Counted from the stretch's first letter, positions 1 to 9,000 are shown. The stretch: 64,000 nucleotides of DNA from Paraglaciecola mesophila KMM 241 (GCF_000315015.1 NZ_BAEP01000062.1:62001-126000); one strand, 5' to 3'. The notes: a model not told the origin generated them from the sequence alone. Numbers and translations are program-made.

Positions 1-1
1 G

Positions 2-676
2 TCAAAAACCGGTGTCGGTGGCGTCGCTTTATTTACCATTCCTATTATGGCTATCATTTTTGGCGGCAAAGACTCGTCAGGCTTGATGTTACCTTTGCTT
101 GTCATGGCTGATTTATTTGCCGTTACCTACTACCGACGGCATGTAAATTGGTCTTATTTGATGAAGTTGTTTCCCTCAGCGGCCGTGGGGGTTGTTTTAG
201 CCACTTTAATCGGCAGTTATATAGACGATCAGTTATTTCGCGTCGTGATGGGGGTTATTATTTTTGTCAGCCTAGCCATCATGTTGTGGATGGAAACCGC
301 CAACAAAGAGACTATCCCTGATTACGTGTGGTTCGCTATATTGATGGGGTTGCTAGGTGGCTTTACCAGTATGATTGGTAATTTGGCGGCCGCCGTCATG
401 GCGCTTTACTTACTCAGCATGCGCTTACCGAAAAACGAATACATTGGCACTGGAGCATGGTTCTTTCTTGCTGTAAATGTATTTAAGGTACCCTTCCATA
501 TTTTCAGCTGGCATACCATTTCTCTCAATTCATTTTCGTTAAACTTGGCTTTGCTGCCTTTTATTACGATTGGAGCGTTCGTTGGCATCAAGATAGTGAG
601 ATACATACCAGAGAAGCAGTATCGTTGGTTAATATTGGCCGCTACGGGTGTTGCAGCCGTTATGATGGTCGTATAG
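2..676 (+). CDS. TauE/SafE family membrane permease, 5' end outside window
   Basis: The reading frame is open to the left window edge (Ser-Lys-Thr-Gly-Val-Gly-Gly precedes the first in-window Met at 47), so the start lies outside and about 224 residues are visible. The opening Gly-rich segment matches the first transmembrane hairpin of TauE/SafE (DUF81) permeases, which export sulfite, sulfoacetate or similar small anions, or have unknown substrates. At least five more hydrophobic helices follow, and the protein ends in a membrane helix (AATGVAAVMMVV), as usual for the family. It converges with the next gene across a hairpin at 707-758. The family is clear; the substrate is not. Confidence 0.82.
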   Translation, partial: SKTGVGGVALFTIPIMAIIFGGKDSSGLMLPLLVMADLFAVTYYRRHVNWSYLMKLFPSAAVGVVLATLIGSYIDDQLFRVVMGVIIFVSLAIMLWMETANKETIPDYVWFAILMGLLGGFTSMIGNLAAAVMALYLLSMRLPKNEYIGTGAWFFLAVNVFKVPFHIFSWHTISLNSFSLNLALLPFITIGAFVGIKIVRYIPEKQYRWLILAATGVAAVMMVV

Positions 677-706
677 CTGGCGCTGTGACATCGCCATCAA
701 ACTTAC

Positions 707-758
707 GTTTTGAAAACCTGTTGCGGGGAAGAGCTCCCCCTCTGGTTTGCTTCAAAAC
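707..758. terminator. Inverted repeat between convergent genes, probable terminator
   Basis: GTTTTGAA at 707-714 pairs with TTCAAAAC at 751-758, and AACC (715-718) can extend the stem to GGTT (744-747). A second small hairpin (GGGG/CCCC, 725-739) sits in the loop. The right arm covers the stop codon of the minus-strand gene. It lies between two converging genes and could stop transcription both ways, although no long U tract is present. Confidence 0.45.
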
Positions 759-1258
759 TCCTTCAAGAGTGAATCGTTATAGTCTTCTACATGCAGAATG
801 ATTTTATATTGCGTCATTAGTGCGTCTAGCTTGGCTTGCTCAATCGTTAATTCTTCCATCACAATGGTATTGTCGTCTAATTCCCACAGTAAACGTGAGC
901 CAGAGTAGCAATACTGAAGTGCAAGCATGGCATTAAGGTTACCGTTTGCAGCAGCAGCTTTAAGTTTAGGTAGCTTGCGATTAATTTTGTTGAGCGTTTT
1001 TTTCAGTTCCCAAACATAGGTTACTTCAGTCATAAAGTCGTGATGGCGATATTTGTTTAATAACCAACCAATGGTAACGCTAGATACGATGACACCGAGT
1101 AAATTCCAATGAAAGTGGCTGCCGCTTTGATCCGGAAATAGTGCAATCAATAGTTGCGAAATTCCCAAGCTGCCAGCAGCTAATCCAGAAATACAAATAC
1201 CAATAACCCAATTCAAGTGGCGACGGTACCGCACTTTGTTAACGTTAATCAGTTGCAT
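752..1258 (-). CDS. Small membrane protein, DUF3087-like
   Basis: A protein of 168 residues with two predicted membrane helices (about residues 16-40, starting WVIGICISGLAAG, and 50-67, LLGVIVSSVTIGWLL), followed by a soluble helical tail with a Lys-rich stretch and acidic residues. The opening (Met-Gln-Leu-Ile, then Arg-Tyr-Arg-Arg-His-Leu-Asn) resembles DUF3087 proteins, small gammaproteobacterial membrane proteins of unknown function. It is followed 57 bases away by the YegD-like gene, also on the minus strand but upstream of it, so the two may be cotranscribed. The function is unknown and the family call is from memory of the N-terminal pattern. Confidence 0.65.
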   Translation of the reverse strand: MQLINVNKVRYRRHLNWVIGICISGLAAGSLGISQLLIALFPDQSGSHFHWNLLGVIVSSVTIGWLLNKYRHHDFMTEVTYVWELKKTLNKINRKLPKLKAAAANGNLNAMLALQYCYSGSRLLWELDDNTIVMEELTIEQAKLDALMTQYKIILHVEDYNDSLLKEF

Positions 1259-1315
1259 AAACGCTCTTTTTTGAAATCATTGGATACATCCAAGGGTAAC
1301 GGTTTTGCTTAGTCT

Positions 1316-2824
1316 CTAACATGTTGTCAATTTGGCTGCTTGTATGGCTAACCCTTCGCACACTGAGTTAAACGCATCTCCCTGCATTAAAGGTAAATGC
1401 GGCAACATAACCTCTCCTAATTCTTTTCTTACAACGGGTGACAAACTCATACCACCTGTAATAAAGAGCATCTCTGGCTCTTGTGCACTATTTTGAAGGC
1501 ACTCCTTGACCAATCCCTTTACACGAGATAACCAAGGCTGCATAGAGCTTTTTAGCGCCTCTATATCGATATTGACATCGTAGTCTTGCTCAACATAATG
1601 CAGGGGCAAAGTAATACTGTCTTTTGATGAAAGCATTTCTTTTGCCAAGCGAGATGAATTAACCAACCGCGCAGAAAGCTTATCTTCCTGCACGGTAAGT
1701 AATCGCGCTAGGAGCTTTGGCTCTTTCACATCGGATTTGGTTTGTGCGATATCTAACCAGTATTCTTCAGAAAAGAAATGATTTAACTTTGGAATATCAT
1801 CTACTGCGCACATATCAGAATAATAGGTGGGCGGGACAGGTAAACCATTACGCATCAGTAAGCCACGCCCCATGGTTGGCGCAATACTCTTTATTATGAG
1901 GTTTTTATCACACTCCATTCCACCTAAGCGCGCCCCGGTCACTGATAATACGTCTTGCTGACGGTTAAGGTTTGACTGTTTATCAGGTGATAACGTAATA
2001 CAGCAGATATCGGTGGTGCCTCCTCCGATGTCGGCCACCAACACATTGGTTTGTTTATCTAAGGTACGCTCGATTTGATAAGCAGCAGCAATAGGCTCTT
2101 CTAAAAACTCAACCTGTAAGAAGCCAGCTTGTTGAGCCGCCTGAGTCATAATCTCTATCGCTTGCTCATTTCCCTCTTGACCACGAGTACCATGAAACTT
2201 TACTGGGCGCCCTATTACAGCACTATCGACGGTCATGTTGAGCTGCTCTTGTGCGCTTAACCGAAAGAATTCTAGCTGCTTGGCAATAAGGCCAACAAAA
2301 GCGTGCTGCTGCCCTGCCACCAAATTTGCGCCTAAGAAGTTCTTAGGAGAGTATATCAAACGCCCTTTATCAGGTGTTTGCAGATAACGCCTGAACCCCT
2401 CTTCGCCAAAAGCGAATTTACCTGTCTCGACGAGCTGTTTTAGCGGCAGATCTTGTACCGTCATATCTTTAAGTAATATTTCTATGGCGCGACGTTGCAA
2501 CTCAGGCAAGTTGTGAAATTCCACTCGAAGGGAATCAATTCGATCACTGTAACGCTGTTGTTCTCTTGGATCAGGGGCTTCGTAATAGCCGTCCTTCGCT
2601 TTGTCGATTTGATCACTAATAGCACGCTTTATTTGTGCTACTTTCGCTTCAATCATCGAGATAGGAGGAGTAGGTAATTCATTCTCGTAATAGATAAAAA
2701 CAGACGAACGGATTTTATGCGCACCTTCCACATCCTCATCCAGTTTTATGAAGTGATGTTGTTTTCCGTCAAAATAAGAGACCTCTGAATTTGAGGTTCC
2801 ATAATCAATACCTATCGCTGCCAT
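1316..2824 (-). CDS. yegD: YegD-like Hsp70-family chaperone
   Basis: An Hsp70/actin-fold ATPase of 502 residues without a canonical C-terminal substrate domain. Phosphate-1 loop GIDYGTSNS is at residues 5-13, SPKNFLG at 159-165 is a YegD hallmark, EEPIAAAY is at 242-249, phosphate-2 loop DIGGGTTD at 265-272, and the adenosine-site TGG motif lies near residue 458. E. coli YegD is about 450 residues, so this one carries roughly 50 extra residues, mostly a charged helical insertion around residues 60-130. YegD is a DnaK relative of uncertain physiological role. No co-chaperone gene is adjacent. Confidence 0.85.
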   Translation of the reverse strand: MAAIGIDYGTSNSEVSYFDGKQHHFIKLDEDVEGAHKIRSSVFIYYENELPTPPISMIEAKVAQIKRAISDQIDKAKDGYYEAPDPREQQRYSDRIDSLRVEFHNLPELQRRAIEILLKDMTVQDLPLKQLVETGKFAFGEEGFRRYLQTPDKGRLIYSPKNFLGANLVAGQQHAFVGLIAKQLEFFRLSAQEQLNMTVDSAVIGRPVKFHGTRGQEGNEQAIEIMTQAAQQAGFLQVEFLEEPIAAAYQIERTLDKQTNVLVADIGGGTTDICCITLSPDKQSNLNRQQDVLSVTGARLGGMECDKNLIIKSIAPTMGRGLLMRNGLPVPPTYYSDMCAVDDIPKLNHFFSEEYWLDIAQTKSDVKEPKLLARLLTVQEDKLSARLVNSSRLAKEMLSSKDSITLPLHYVEQDYDVNIDIEALKSSMQPWLSRVKGLVKECLQNSAQEPEMLFITGGMSLSPVVRKELGEVMLPHLPLMQGDAFNSVCEGLAIQAAKLTTC

Positions 2825-3032
2825 ATCCGCTGTACATTATCCACTGTTAGTTATTCGAAGACAAAGCGCAGGAGTGTAAAGTAAAAATATTATTTCTTCA
2901 TTAAATGTTTTGATCAGTGCCACTGCAGTTATGATGAGTGGTCTTATAGAATCCACATAATTACCTAGTTATAAGCTATTGGAATGCTTGCGCTGTGTAG
3001 ATTAAGGTTAGATCAGATGTCCCTGTAACAGA

Positions 3033-3078
3033 GCAGTTTAGTTGCTTAGTTGGCGCACACTAAACAGCAATAAACTGC
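3033..3078. other. Long interrupted hairpin in intergenic DNA
   Basis: Three paired blocks make one stem: GCAGTTTA/TAAACTGC (3033-3040 with 3071-3078), TTGC/GCAA (3042-3045 with 3067-3070) and TTAGT/ACTAA (3046-3050 with 3059-3063), around an eight-base loop. It begins 22 bases past the stop of the AsmA-like gene on the minus strand and lacks a clear U tract. It may be a factor-dependent terminator, a 3'-end stabiliser or a copy of a palindromic repeat. Confidence 0.4.
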
Positions 3079-3099
3079 CCTCAGGGATAACGTGCAGCT

Positions 3100-3882
3100 C
3101 TAATTAAATAAGCCTTTAAGCTTGTCTCCTGCTTTGTCTAGCAACTTCTCTTTTTGCTTTTCAAGTTCTTCATTTACTTTCTTTTTAGCTTCCTCTGCTA
3201 ACCGTTTTTTTGCTTCAGACTTAGCGGCTGCCATGACATTATCAAGCATACTCTTTACAACAGCTGCACCGACTTGATCAGCAGGCATACCATTAGGTTT
3301 CCCAATAGGTCCAGCATTAAATGTCGGTAAAGTCACTTCGTAGGCTTTAGTTTTAAGCGCCAAATCCCCTGTAGAAAGTTGCTCAAAATTTAACTTCAGG
3401 CGTACATTACTCACAGTTACATTTTCAACAATGACCAACGGATTAGCCCCGCCGCTCGTTTCAGGCTCAGCCTTGCTTTCTGTTTTTGAAAGTTTGCTTT
3501 CCACGTTATTTTTCAGTACCAGCAGATTGCCCTTACCGCTTGCATCGACTTCATACAATACTTCTGGCGCATTCACATTAACAGTTTGTACCACGTATGG
3601 CTCGCTGAGTACCTCACCTATATCAAGGGTGATATCTCCTAGGCTAAACGCATTTTCACGACTAAAGCCCTGTGGGTTTTGTACGTTTAAACCCCCGATA
3701 CTCATACGGCCATCTGTGAGCGCTAACTCAACTTTCGCAACGGAAACCTTAGTACCGAGGAAGTCACTCCCCTGTTCTTCTATTTGGGCGCGAATAAAAT
3801 CCCCCGCACCACTGAGCAGATACCAGGCTATACCTGCGGCAAGCAATAACAATAAAACTAAAAATCCTAATCCTTTTTTCAT
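3100..3882 (-). CDS. AsmA-like membrane-anchored periplasmic protein
   Basis: A protein of 260 residues with one N-terminal membrane anchor (about residues 4-23) and no lipobox. The following 150 residues have the beta-rich pattern of AsmA/DUF748 proteins: LGTKVSVAKVELALTDGRM, then GGLNVQNPQGFS and LGDITLDIGEVL, then a segment on intermembrane-type strands (VQTVNVNAPEVLYEV). The last 60 residues are a Lys/Glu-rich helix or coiled coil ending in KLKGLFN. AsmA-like proteins take part in outer-membrane lipid homeostasis, but this is a short single-domain member and its role is unknown. It appears to be a single-gene unit. Confidence 0.65.
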   Translation of the reverse strand: MKKGLGFLVLLLLLAAGIAWYLLSGAGDFIRAQIEEQGSDFLGTKVSVAKVELALTDGRMSIGGLNVQNPQGFSRENAFSLGDITLDIGEVLSEPYVVQTVNVNAPEVLYEVDASGKGNLLVLKNNVESKLSKTESKAEPETSGGANPLVIVENVTVSNVRLKLNFEQLSTGDLALKTKAYEVTLPTFNAGPIGKPNGMPADQVGAAVVKSMLDNVMAAAKSEAKKRLAEEAKKKVNEELEKQKEKLLDKAGDKLKGLFN

Positions 3883-4002
3883 AATGTCCTCTTTAAATTA
3901 TTGACCTTCAATTCGTAGTCTATCAGAACTCCTAAACTATCAGGTATTCGCCTAATGTATAATCAGGTAACCGCTTCTAAAATTCCATTTTCGATGGGAA
4001 AC

Positions 4003-4032
4003 AAAAAAAGGCTCCACAAGGGAGCCTTTTTA
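4003..4032 (-). terminator. Rho-independent terminator of the TonB2 operon
   Basis: A perfect stem AAGGCTCC-ACAA-GGGAGCCTT is flanked by A runs on the left and T runs on the right, so it can act in both directions. On the minus strand it lies about 20 bases past the stop of the TPR gene, the last gene of the TonB2 operon. Confidence 0.85.
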
Positions 4033-4053
4033 ACGAACTACTATCTAATATGA

Positions 4054-5313
4054 CTAAAGCGTAATGCCGCGATTCTTAGCTTTCTCTTTTATATAAGGCT
4101 CCCAACTTCTCGCACTACGTGAAGTTGATTTATCCTTTTTAGCTTCTAAGACGTGCTTGTAGGCACTTCTGTATTTGCCAGTATAAAAATTAGCTTCCAT
4201 CATCGCCATATGGATTCGACCGCGGTCATCTGCGCCCTCATCCAATGCCTTTTGAAGGGCAGCAAGTGCATCACTGTACTTTTCAGCCGTTAGCAATAGC
4301 GTACCTTGTTTACGATAAAGGTCAGGGTCTGAATTCATCTTAGCAGCTTCGCCATAGTACTTGGCAGCTTTTAAGTGGTTTTTAGCCTGATGCCAAGAGT
4401 TTGCAAGGTTAGTCAGTGCTTTGTCATCACGTTTGATTAAACCACTTTCAACGTTCTTTTCGAATACCATTGCAGCTTTGTAAGGGATCTCATTCGTTGC
4501 GTACAACTGAGTCAATGCCTTAATTTCTGCTGCTTTCGTCAAGTAACCTTGATTGTACGCCATCTCAAATGTAGACAAACCTTTCTTATAGTCTTCTACT
4601 AGCATGTAGAAGAAACCAAGTTGCGTCCAATTCGCTTTGTTTTCAGGAAATATTTTTACTAATTCCTCAGCTACATCGACGGTTTCTTTATACATCTTAC
4701 GACTGTAATAAGAGGTCAACTTCAATGCATAAGCATTTTTGTTAGGCTTGTCATCTAACTCGATTGACTTATTCAAAGGGGCGATCATATCAGCGTATTT
4801 TTGGGTTTCGTAAAGCGCTTGGCCCATACGAAGATACACATCTGCGTCTTCTTTACAGGTAAAGTCCATCCACTCTTGATAACGCTTAACAGCTTGTTCA
4901 TAACGTTTTTCTTGCATATTCAAATCTGCAATTAAACGCAAGGTACCAGCTTGCTCAGTGTCATTAAGCGCTTTAGAGTTTACTGACTTCTCTAAATACT
5001 CTAAAGCCTTAGGCCCACTTTCTGACTTAGTGGCCAATAAGTTACCAATGAATCGGTCAGTGAAAGCCCGATCAAAAGTTTGCGAAGTATCGATTTCATA
5101 CAAAATAGATAGGGCTTCGTCAACCAAATCTTCATTATATGCTTCGAATGCTTTCTGTACTTTCTTACCGGTTCTCTCACTAGGAATATTCGTTGGACCA
5201 CGTTTGTAACCAGGACAAACGATCGCCGCGGACTGAGCACTAACGAAACTGGAACTTAATGTAGAAGCAGCAAACGTTGCGCCAACCAACAATGTTTTAA
5301 AATATTTATTCAT
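4054..5313 (-). CDS. Periplasmic TPR protein of the TonB2 locus
   Basis: A protein of 419 residues with a cleavable signal peptide (about 26 residues, ending Val-Ser-Ala-Gln) followed by tandem tetratricopeptide-like helical pairs to about residue 390. The TPR pattern is clear in phrases such as YLRMGQALYETQKYADMI and YRKQGTLLLTAEKYSDAL. It is the last gene of a six-gene operon, and its ATG overlaps the region of the tonB2 stop. Vibrio TonB2 clusters also carry a TPR gene after tonB2, so it is probably an accessory of the TonB2 machine. Its molecular partner is not evident from sequence. Confidence 0.85.
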   Translation of the reverse strand: MNKYFKTLLVGATFAASTLSSSFVSAQSAAIVCPGYKRGPTNIPSERTGKKVQKAFEAYNEDLVDEALSILYEIDTSQTFDRAFTDRFIGNLLATKSESGPKALEYLEKSVNSKALNDTEQAGTLRLIADLNMQEKRYEQAVKRYQEWMDFTCKEDADVYLRMGQALYETQKYADMIAPLNKSIELDDKPNKNAYALKLTSYYSRKMYKETVDVAEELVKIFPENKANWTQLGFFYMLVEDYKKGLSTFEMAYNQGYLTKAAEIKALTQLYATNEIPYKAAMVFEKNVESGLIKRDDKALTNLANSWHQAKNHLKAAKYYGEAAKMNSDPDLYRKQGTLLLTAEKYSDALAALQKALDEGADDRGRIHMAMMEANFYTGKYRSAYKHVLEAKKDKSTSRSARSWEPYIKEKAKNRGITL

Positions 5314-5927
5314 TATGATTGATCCAACTTAAAGTCTAACTGAACTTTCATACCGAACTGCTTCATAGGCTTACCGTCTTCAACCTTAGGCTTATACTTC
5401 CACTTTCTCAGTGCACGTTTAGCTTCACGGTCAAATACACGCTTAGGATCAGCTTCGATAACGTCGACATCTTCAACACCACCCACCTCGTTGATGGTGA
5501 AAGACAGTTTAACCCACCCTTCTTTACCATCACGAGCAGCTTGTGCAGGGTATTTCGGTTCAATTCGAACGATAGGCGTAGCATCACCGTCTCGTTGCAT
5601 TGCACCTACACCACCGATATCAACCGATGCTCCACCAATATCAACTGCTGGCATATTAAAACTCAAGCCATCAGTATTAGCATCTGCCGTATCTGGCTCA
5701 ACTGGCTCCAATTTTGGAGGCTGTTGAGGCGGTGGCGGAGGCGGAGGCGGCACTCGAGTTCTAGTCTGAGTACTATCGTCTGGTGTCGACATAACTATAT
5801 CAATAACAGGCGCAGGCGGTACTTTATCTGCTGGGCGTGACGAGTTAGCAATTAACTTAGCCATGACAACAAATAATACGAATGCGATTACCCCACCAAG
5901 GAGTACAGAAACAATTAAACGTCCCAT
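5313..5927 (-). CDS. tonB2: TonB2-type energy transducer
   Basis: TonB spans the periplasm and passes proton-motive force from ExbB/ExbD to outer-membrane receptors. I place the start at 5927 (MGRLIVS), preceded by AAGGGGAG at proper spacing, giving 204 residues; a longer frame begins at 5948. One membrane helix lies at about residues 3-27, then a short Pro-rich segment (a run of eight prolines near residue 65), and a C-terminal TonB domain with RIEPKYPAQAARDGKEGWV and the conserved REAKRALRKWKYKP. It is shorter than E. coli TonB (239), as expected for the TonB2 class. It lies one base after exbD2 and is followed directly by the TPR gene. Confidence 0.92.
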   Translation of the reverse strand: MGRLIVSVLLGGVIAFVLFVVMAKLIANSSRPADKVPPAPVIDIVMSTPDDSTQTRTRVPPPPPPPPQQPPKLEPVEPDTADANTDGLSFNMPAVDIGGASVDIGGVGAMQRDGDATPIVRIEPKYPAQAARDGKEGWVKLSFTINEVGGVEDVDVIEADPKRVFDREAKRALRKWKYKPKVEDGKPMKQFGMKVQLDFKLDQS

Positions 5928-5928
5928 A

Positions 5929-6330
5929 TTAGCTCCCCTTAGCAGCAATAGAAATGCGATCTATACCTGCAGCTTTTATTTGATCCATTACTTCGATCAC
6001 CACACCATGTTCTGCATTTTCGTCAGCTTGAACTATTACTACATCCGATGGCTGTTCAGCCATAAGACGCTCTAAGTTAGCACGAACGCTGTCCACATCG
6101 ATTTCGCGTTTATCCATCCAGACGTTACCGTCTTCTGTGATCGCAATAAAGATGTTGGCATTCTTAGGCATAATAGCTTGCGTAGCACCAGGTTTGTTAA
6201 CCTCAATGCCCGCTTCTTTAACGAAAACAGTCGTTACAATAAAGAAGATCAGCATGATAAACACGATGTCCAACATCGGCGTCATGTCTATCGCAGCATC
6301 TTCTTCTTCAACACGTACTTTGCGAGCCAT
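5929..6330 (-). CDS. exbD2: ExbD2 proton-channel subunit
   Basis: A protein of 133 residues with the ExbD/TolR layout: short cytoplasmic N terminus, one membrane helix (about 18-39) carrying the conserved proton-path Asp21 in DMTPMLDIVFIML, and a periplasmic domain. With ExbB2 and TtpC it forms the motor that energises TonB2. It lies 12 bases downstream of exbB2 and one base before the tonB2 start, so translation is probably coupled. Confidence 0.93.
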   Translation of the reverse strand: MARKVRVEEEDAAIDMTPMLDIVFIMLIFFIVTTVFVKEAGIEVNKPGATQAIMPKNANIFIAITEDGNVWMDKREIDVDSVRANLERLMAEQPSDVVIVQADENAEHGVVIEVMDQIKAAGIDRISIAAKGS

Positions 6331-6342
6331 AAATTCCTCTCT

Positions 6343-6867
6343 CTAATGATGGGGCAAACTGTCAACTAACTTTTCTTTCGCCATTTTTACTTTCGCCTCA
6401 AGACGAGAGCTAAAAAACACGCCAGATAAAGCAGCGACCATCCCAGCCATTGTTGGAATCGTAGCCATTGAAATACCAGCAGCCATAAGGCGCGGGTTAC
6501 TTGTGCCTTGTGTTGCCATTGTTTCGAAAACGCCGATCATTCCAGTAACCGTCCCTAAAAGGCCGATTAACGGACACATTGCAACAAGAGTTTTAATCAA
6601 TAACATTCTTGCACTAAGTCCATCGGATGCTTGCGAAATCCATGCGTCACGGATTCTATGCGCATACCAAGAGGTAGTATCTTCTCGAGCATCCCAATTA
6701 GAGACAATTTCTTTTCTCATTTTTGGGAATACGGAAGCTAAGTACCAATAACGCTCTATCATCAAAACCCACATTAAGAAGAGCGCTAAGGCGACAACGT
6801 ATAAAACGTCACCGCCGGCAGCGATAAAGTCCCTGACAGACTCCCATAGTTCTATCAGGTATAACAT
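6343..6867 (-). CDS. exbB2: ExbB2-type MotA/TolQ/ExbB channel protein
   Basis: The start at 6867 (MLYLIELW, 174 residues) has a GGAG about ten bases upstream and lies one base past the ttpC stop; the longer frame from 6900 would overlap ttpC. Three membrane helices are seen, with the MotA/TolQ/ExbB signature LIKTLVAMCPLIGLLGTVTG followed by MAAGISMATIPTMAGMVAAL. It lacks the long periplasmic N terminus of TtpC. It forms the TonB2 motor with ExbD2. Confidence 0.92.
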   Translation of the reverse strand: MLYLIELWESVRDFIAAGGDVLYVVALALFLMWVLMIERYWYLASVFPKMRKEIVSNWDAREDTTSWYAHRIRDAWISQASDGLSARMLLIKTLVAMCPLIGLLGTVTGMIGVFETMATQGTSNPRLMAAGISMATIPTMAGMVAALSGVFFSSRLEAKVKMAKEKLVDSLPHH

Positions 6868-6868
6868 C

Positions 6869-8221
6869 TTATGCTTTCTCCGACTCAGCGTGTGCCGCAA
6901 TTATGCCAGCAGTCTGCTCATCTAGGATATGAACGATTGATTTGCTACGACCAGCAACAATGCTGTGCATAAGAATCAATGGTAATGCCGCAATAATACC
7001 TTGAGCTGTTGTTACCAACGCCATTGAGATACTACCAGCCATCAATCTTGGGTCGCCTGTACCAAACAAAGTGATTTGTTGGAACGTAGCAATCATACCC
7101 AATACCGTACCTAACAAACCAAGTAACGGAGCGATAGCTGCGAAAATCTTGATAATGTTAATACCGCTTTCAATTTTAGGAAGTTCCTTAAGAATCGCTT
7201 CATCAAGTTTAAGTTCAAGATTCTCAGCATCAGAAGCTTTGTTATCTTTGTAAACTTGTAGGATACGACCAAGTGGATTACCACTAGAAGGATTACCTGT
7301 ATTATTCAACTGCGAACGCATCTTGCCGCTGATAATAGTCAACGTAACAATCTTATAAAGACCGATGAGTAGACCAAGAATCAACATTGCAGTAATCACG
7401 TAACCTACTACACCACCTGCGTGATAGCGCTCAGTCATAGTTGCTTTTTCTTTAAGCAAACCTAAGATACCACCACTTGAAGGGTCTGCGAAGAAAGGTA
7501 CTAAGCCAGATTTAGCAGCCAATAACTCTTCTGCAGAATCAACTAAGTAACCGTCAGGTTGACGACCTAAAGGCTGAACAATTTCATTTTCATCGTCATA
7601 GACCAAGTAACCTTGATCACCTACCAAGTTAAAGGTACCCACGCGCACAACTTCTTGCGTTGTAGAACCACCATCCAAGCTAATTACTTCGGTTTGGAAA
7701 CGTGATACTTGACCAGATTCAGTCATTTCAGTTTGCAATGCAAACCACAAATCTTCCAACTCTTGAATGTTAGGAAGGCCTTTCGACTCTTCTGACATAC
7801 GCTTCAAAAATTCACCACGACCTGGGAACTCAGCACTTACGATAGACGTTGAAATCTGACCGAATGCTTCAGAAGATGCTTGACGTACTACACCAAACAT
7901 TTCACCAAGTGTACCAGTCGCTTGATTAAGCTCTTGTTCTTTCTCTGCAAGCGCTACTTCGTTGTCTGAATATTTCTTGGCAAGGTTATCACCGCGAGTT
8001 TGTTCAGATTTCAATGAAGCCTGTGCTTTTCTAAGAAGAGCTTGTTTATCAGCGCGAGCTGATTGGAACTCTGCTTCACGTTCTTTATTGATACGAGCTT
8101 CAGAAACTCGGTTCTTCTTAACTTCTTGCAGTAAGTCTTCAAGAGACGTAGCCGCATGCACTGAAGATGCGAATAAAGCTACCGATGCCGCAGCTAATAC
8201 TGATTTATAGATTGTTTTCAT
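6869..8221 (-). CDS. ttpC: TtpC-like MotA/TolQ/ExbB protein with long periplasmic N-terminal domain
   Basis: A protein of 450 residues with a signal peptide ending near residue 23 (SSVHA). About 240 residues of mainly helical, coiled-coil-like periplasmic sequence follow, then a C-terminal ExbB-like membrane domain with LPKIESGINIIKIFAAIAPLLGLLGTV and MAGSISMALVTTAQGIIAALP. The architecture and position upstream of exbB2-exbD2-tonB2 are those of TtpC, which Vibrio TonB2 systems need in addition to ExbB2/ExbD2. There are thus two ExbB paralogues in one operon. The gap to the DUF3450 gene is five bases. Confidence 0.9.
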   Translation of the reverse strand: MKTIYKSVLAAASVALFASSVHAATSLEDLLQEVKKNRVSEARINKEREAEFQSARADKQALLRKAQASLKSEQTRGDNLAKKYSDNEVALAEKEQELNQATGTLGEMFGVVRQASSEAFGQISTSIVSAEFPGRGEFLKRMSEESKGLPNIQELEDLWFALQTEMTESGQVSRFQTEVISLDGGSTTQEVVRVGTFNLVGDQGYLVYDDENEIVQPLGRQPDGYLVDSAEELLAAKSGLVPFFADPSSGGILGLLKEKATMTERYHAGGVVGYVITAMLILGLLIGLYKIVTLTIISGKMRSQLNNTGNPSSGNPLGRILQVYKDNKASDAENLELKLDEAILKELPKIESGINIIKIFAAIAPLLGLLGTVLGMIATFQQITLFGTGDPRLMAGSISMALVTTAQGIIAALPLILMHSIVAGRSKSIVHILDEQTAGIIAAHAESEKA

Positions 8222-8226
8222 CGATA

Positions 8227-9000
8227 TTACTCCGCAGCTTTAATGGGTAGTTTGATTAGGTCAGCTGGCACGAGTTTGTTGGCCATACGCACAGCCTTGA
8301 TAACAGAACTTAGGTATTCGTCACCCAGTTTCTGCCATGCTCTTGCATCGTTATCCCACACCCAAGCGTTTTTCTGATCTAAAGAAAGCGCTGCTAAAGC
8401 AGTACGTCCTAAGTTGAAGAAATCAACTGTGATATCAGTTCCTTCGAAATCAAGTTTACCTTGATACGAACGAATCCCGCGACCGTATTCATTTTCAATT
8501 TGGTACGCTTCAATCACCTGGCGGAACTGCTCTGATGTTGTTACGTTTGAATTAGCCATAACGTCACGAAGGCGCTCAACACGAGCATGACGTTCTTCAA
8601 GGTTAATTGGAATATCGAGTTCAATGAACTGCTCTAAGCTATCGATCATTCTGAACATTAACGGAACAACACCGCGTTTAACACCTTCAATACCGTCAAT
8701 CTGACGTTGAAGAGAATCGATACCGCGCTGCTGGTCTGCAACCAATGTTGCTAGATAGTCGTTATAAACTTTAAGGTTTTCTGTTTCATCAACTACTTGG
8801 CGATATTCAGAAAAGATGTCTAACGATTGCTCGTATAGTTTGTTAATTTTTTCTTGAGACTTCGCTGCATCCACGTGAATCTTAGACTCTTCTTTATGAA
8901 GGTCATTCAACGGGTCTGCAGAGACAACAGCACTACTACCGAGTGCTAGTGCACCGATAACGGTAGAAGCAATAAGGTTTCTCTTGCTCATTTTGGACAT
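8227..9000 (-). CDS. DUF3450 periplasmic coiled-coil protein, first gene of TonB2 operon
   Basis: I set the start at 9000 (MSKMSKRN, 257 residues), where a GGGA precedes the ATG; MSKRN at 8991 is equally possible and a longer frame runs to 9057. A signal peptide (about 30 residues, ending SADP) is followed by long alpha-helical segments with heptad character and then a globular C-terminal part (YQGKLDFEGTDITVDFFNLGR). This is the DUF3450 pattern; members usually precede ttpC. It probably works with the TonB2 motor, but its activity is not known. Confidence 0.87.
   Translation of the reverse strand: MSKMSKRNLIASTVIGALALGSSAVVSADPLNDLHKEESKIHVDAAKSQEKINKLYEQSLDIFSEYRQVVDETENLKVYNDYLATLVADQQRGIDSLQRQIDGIEGVKRGVVPLMFRMIDSLEQFIELDIPINLEERHARVERLRDVMANSNVTTSEQFRQVIEAYQIENEYGRGIRSYQGKLDFEGTDITVDFFNLGRTALAALSLDQKNAWVWDNDARAWQKLGDEYLSSVIKAVRMANKLVPADLIKLPIKAAE

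Noticed and set aside
3431-3904. 157-residue plus-strand frame opposite the AsmA-like gene
   Set aside because: It is a Ser/Thr/Pro-rich antisense shadow with no family pattern, while the minus strand has a membrane anchor and AsmA-like strands.
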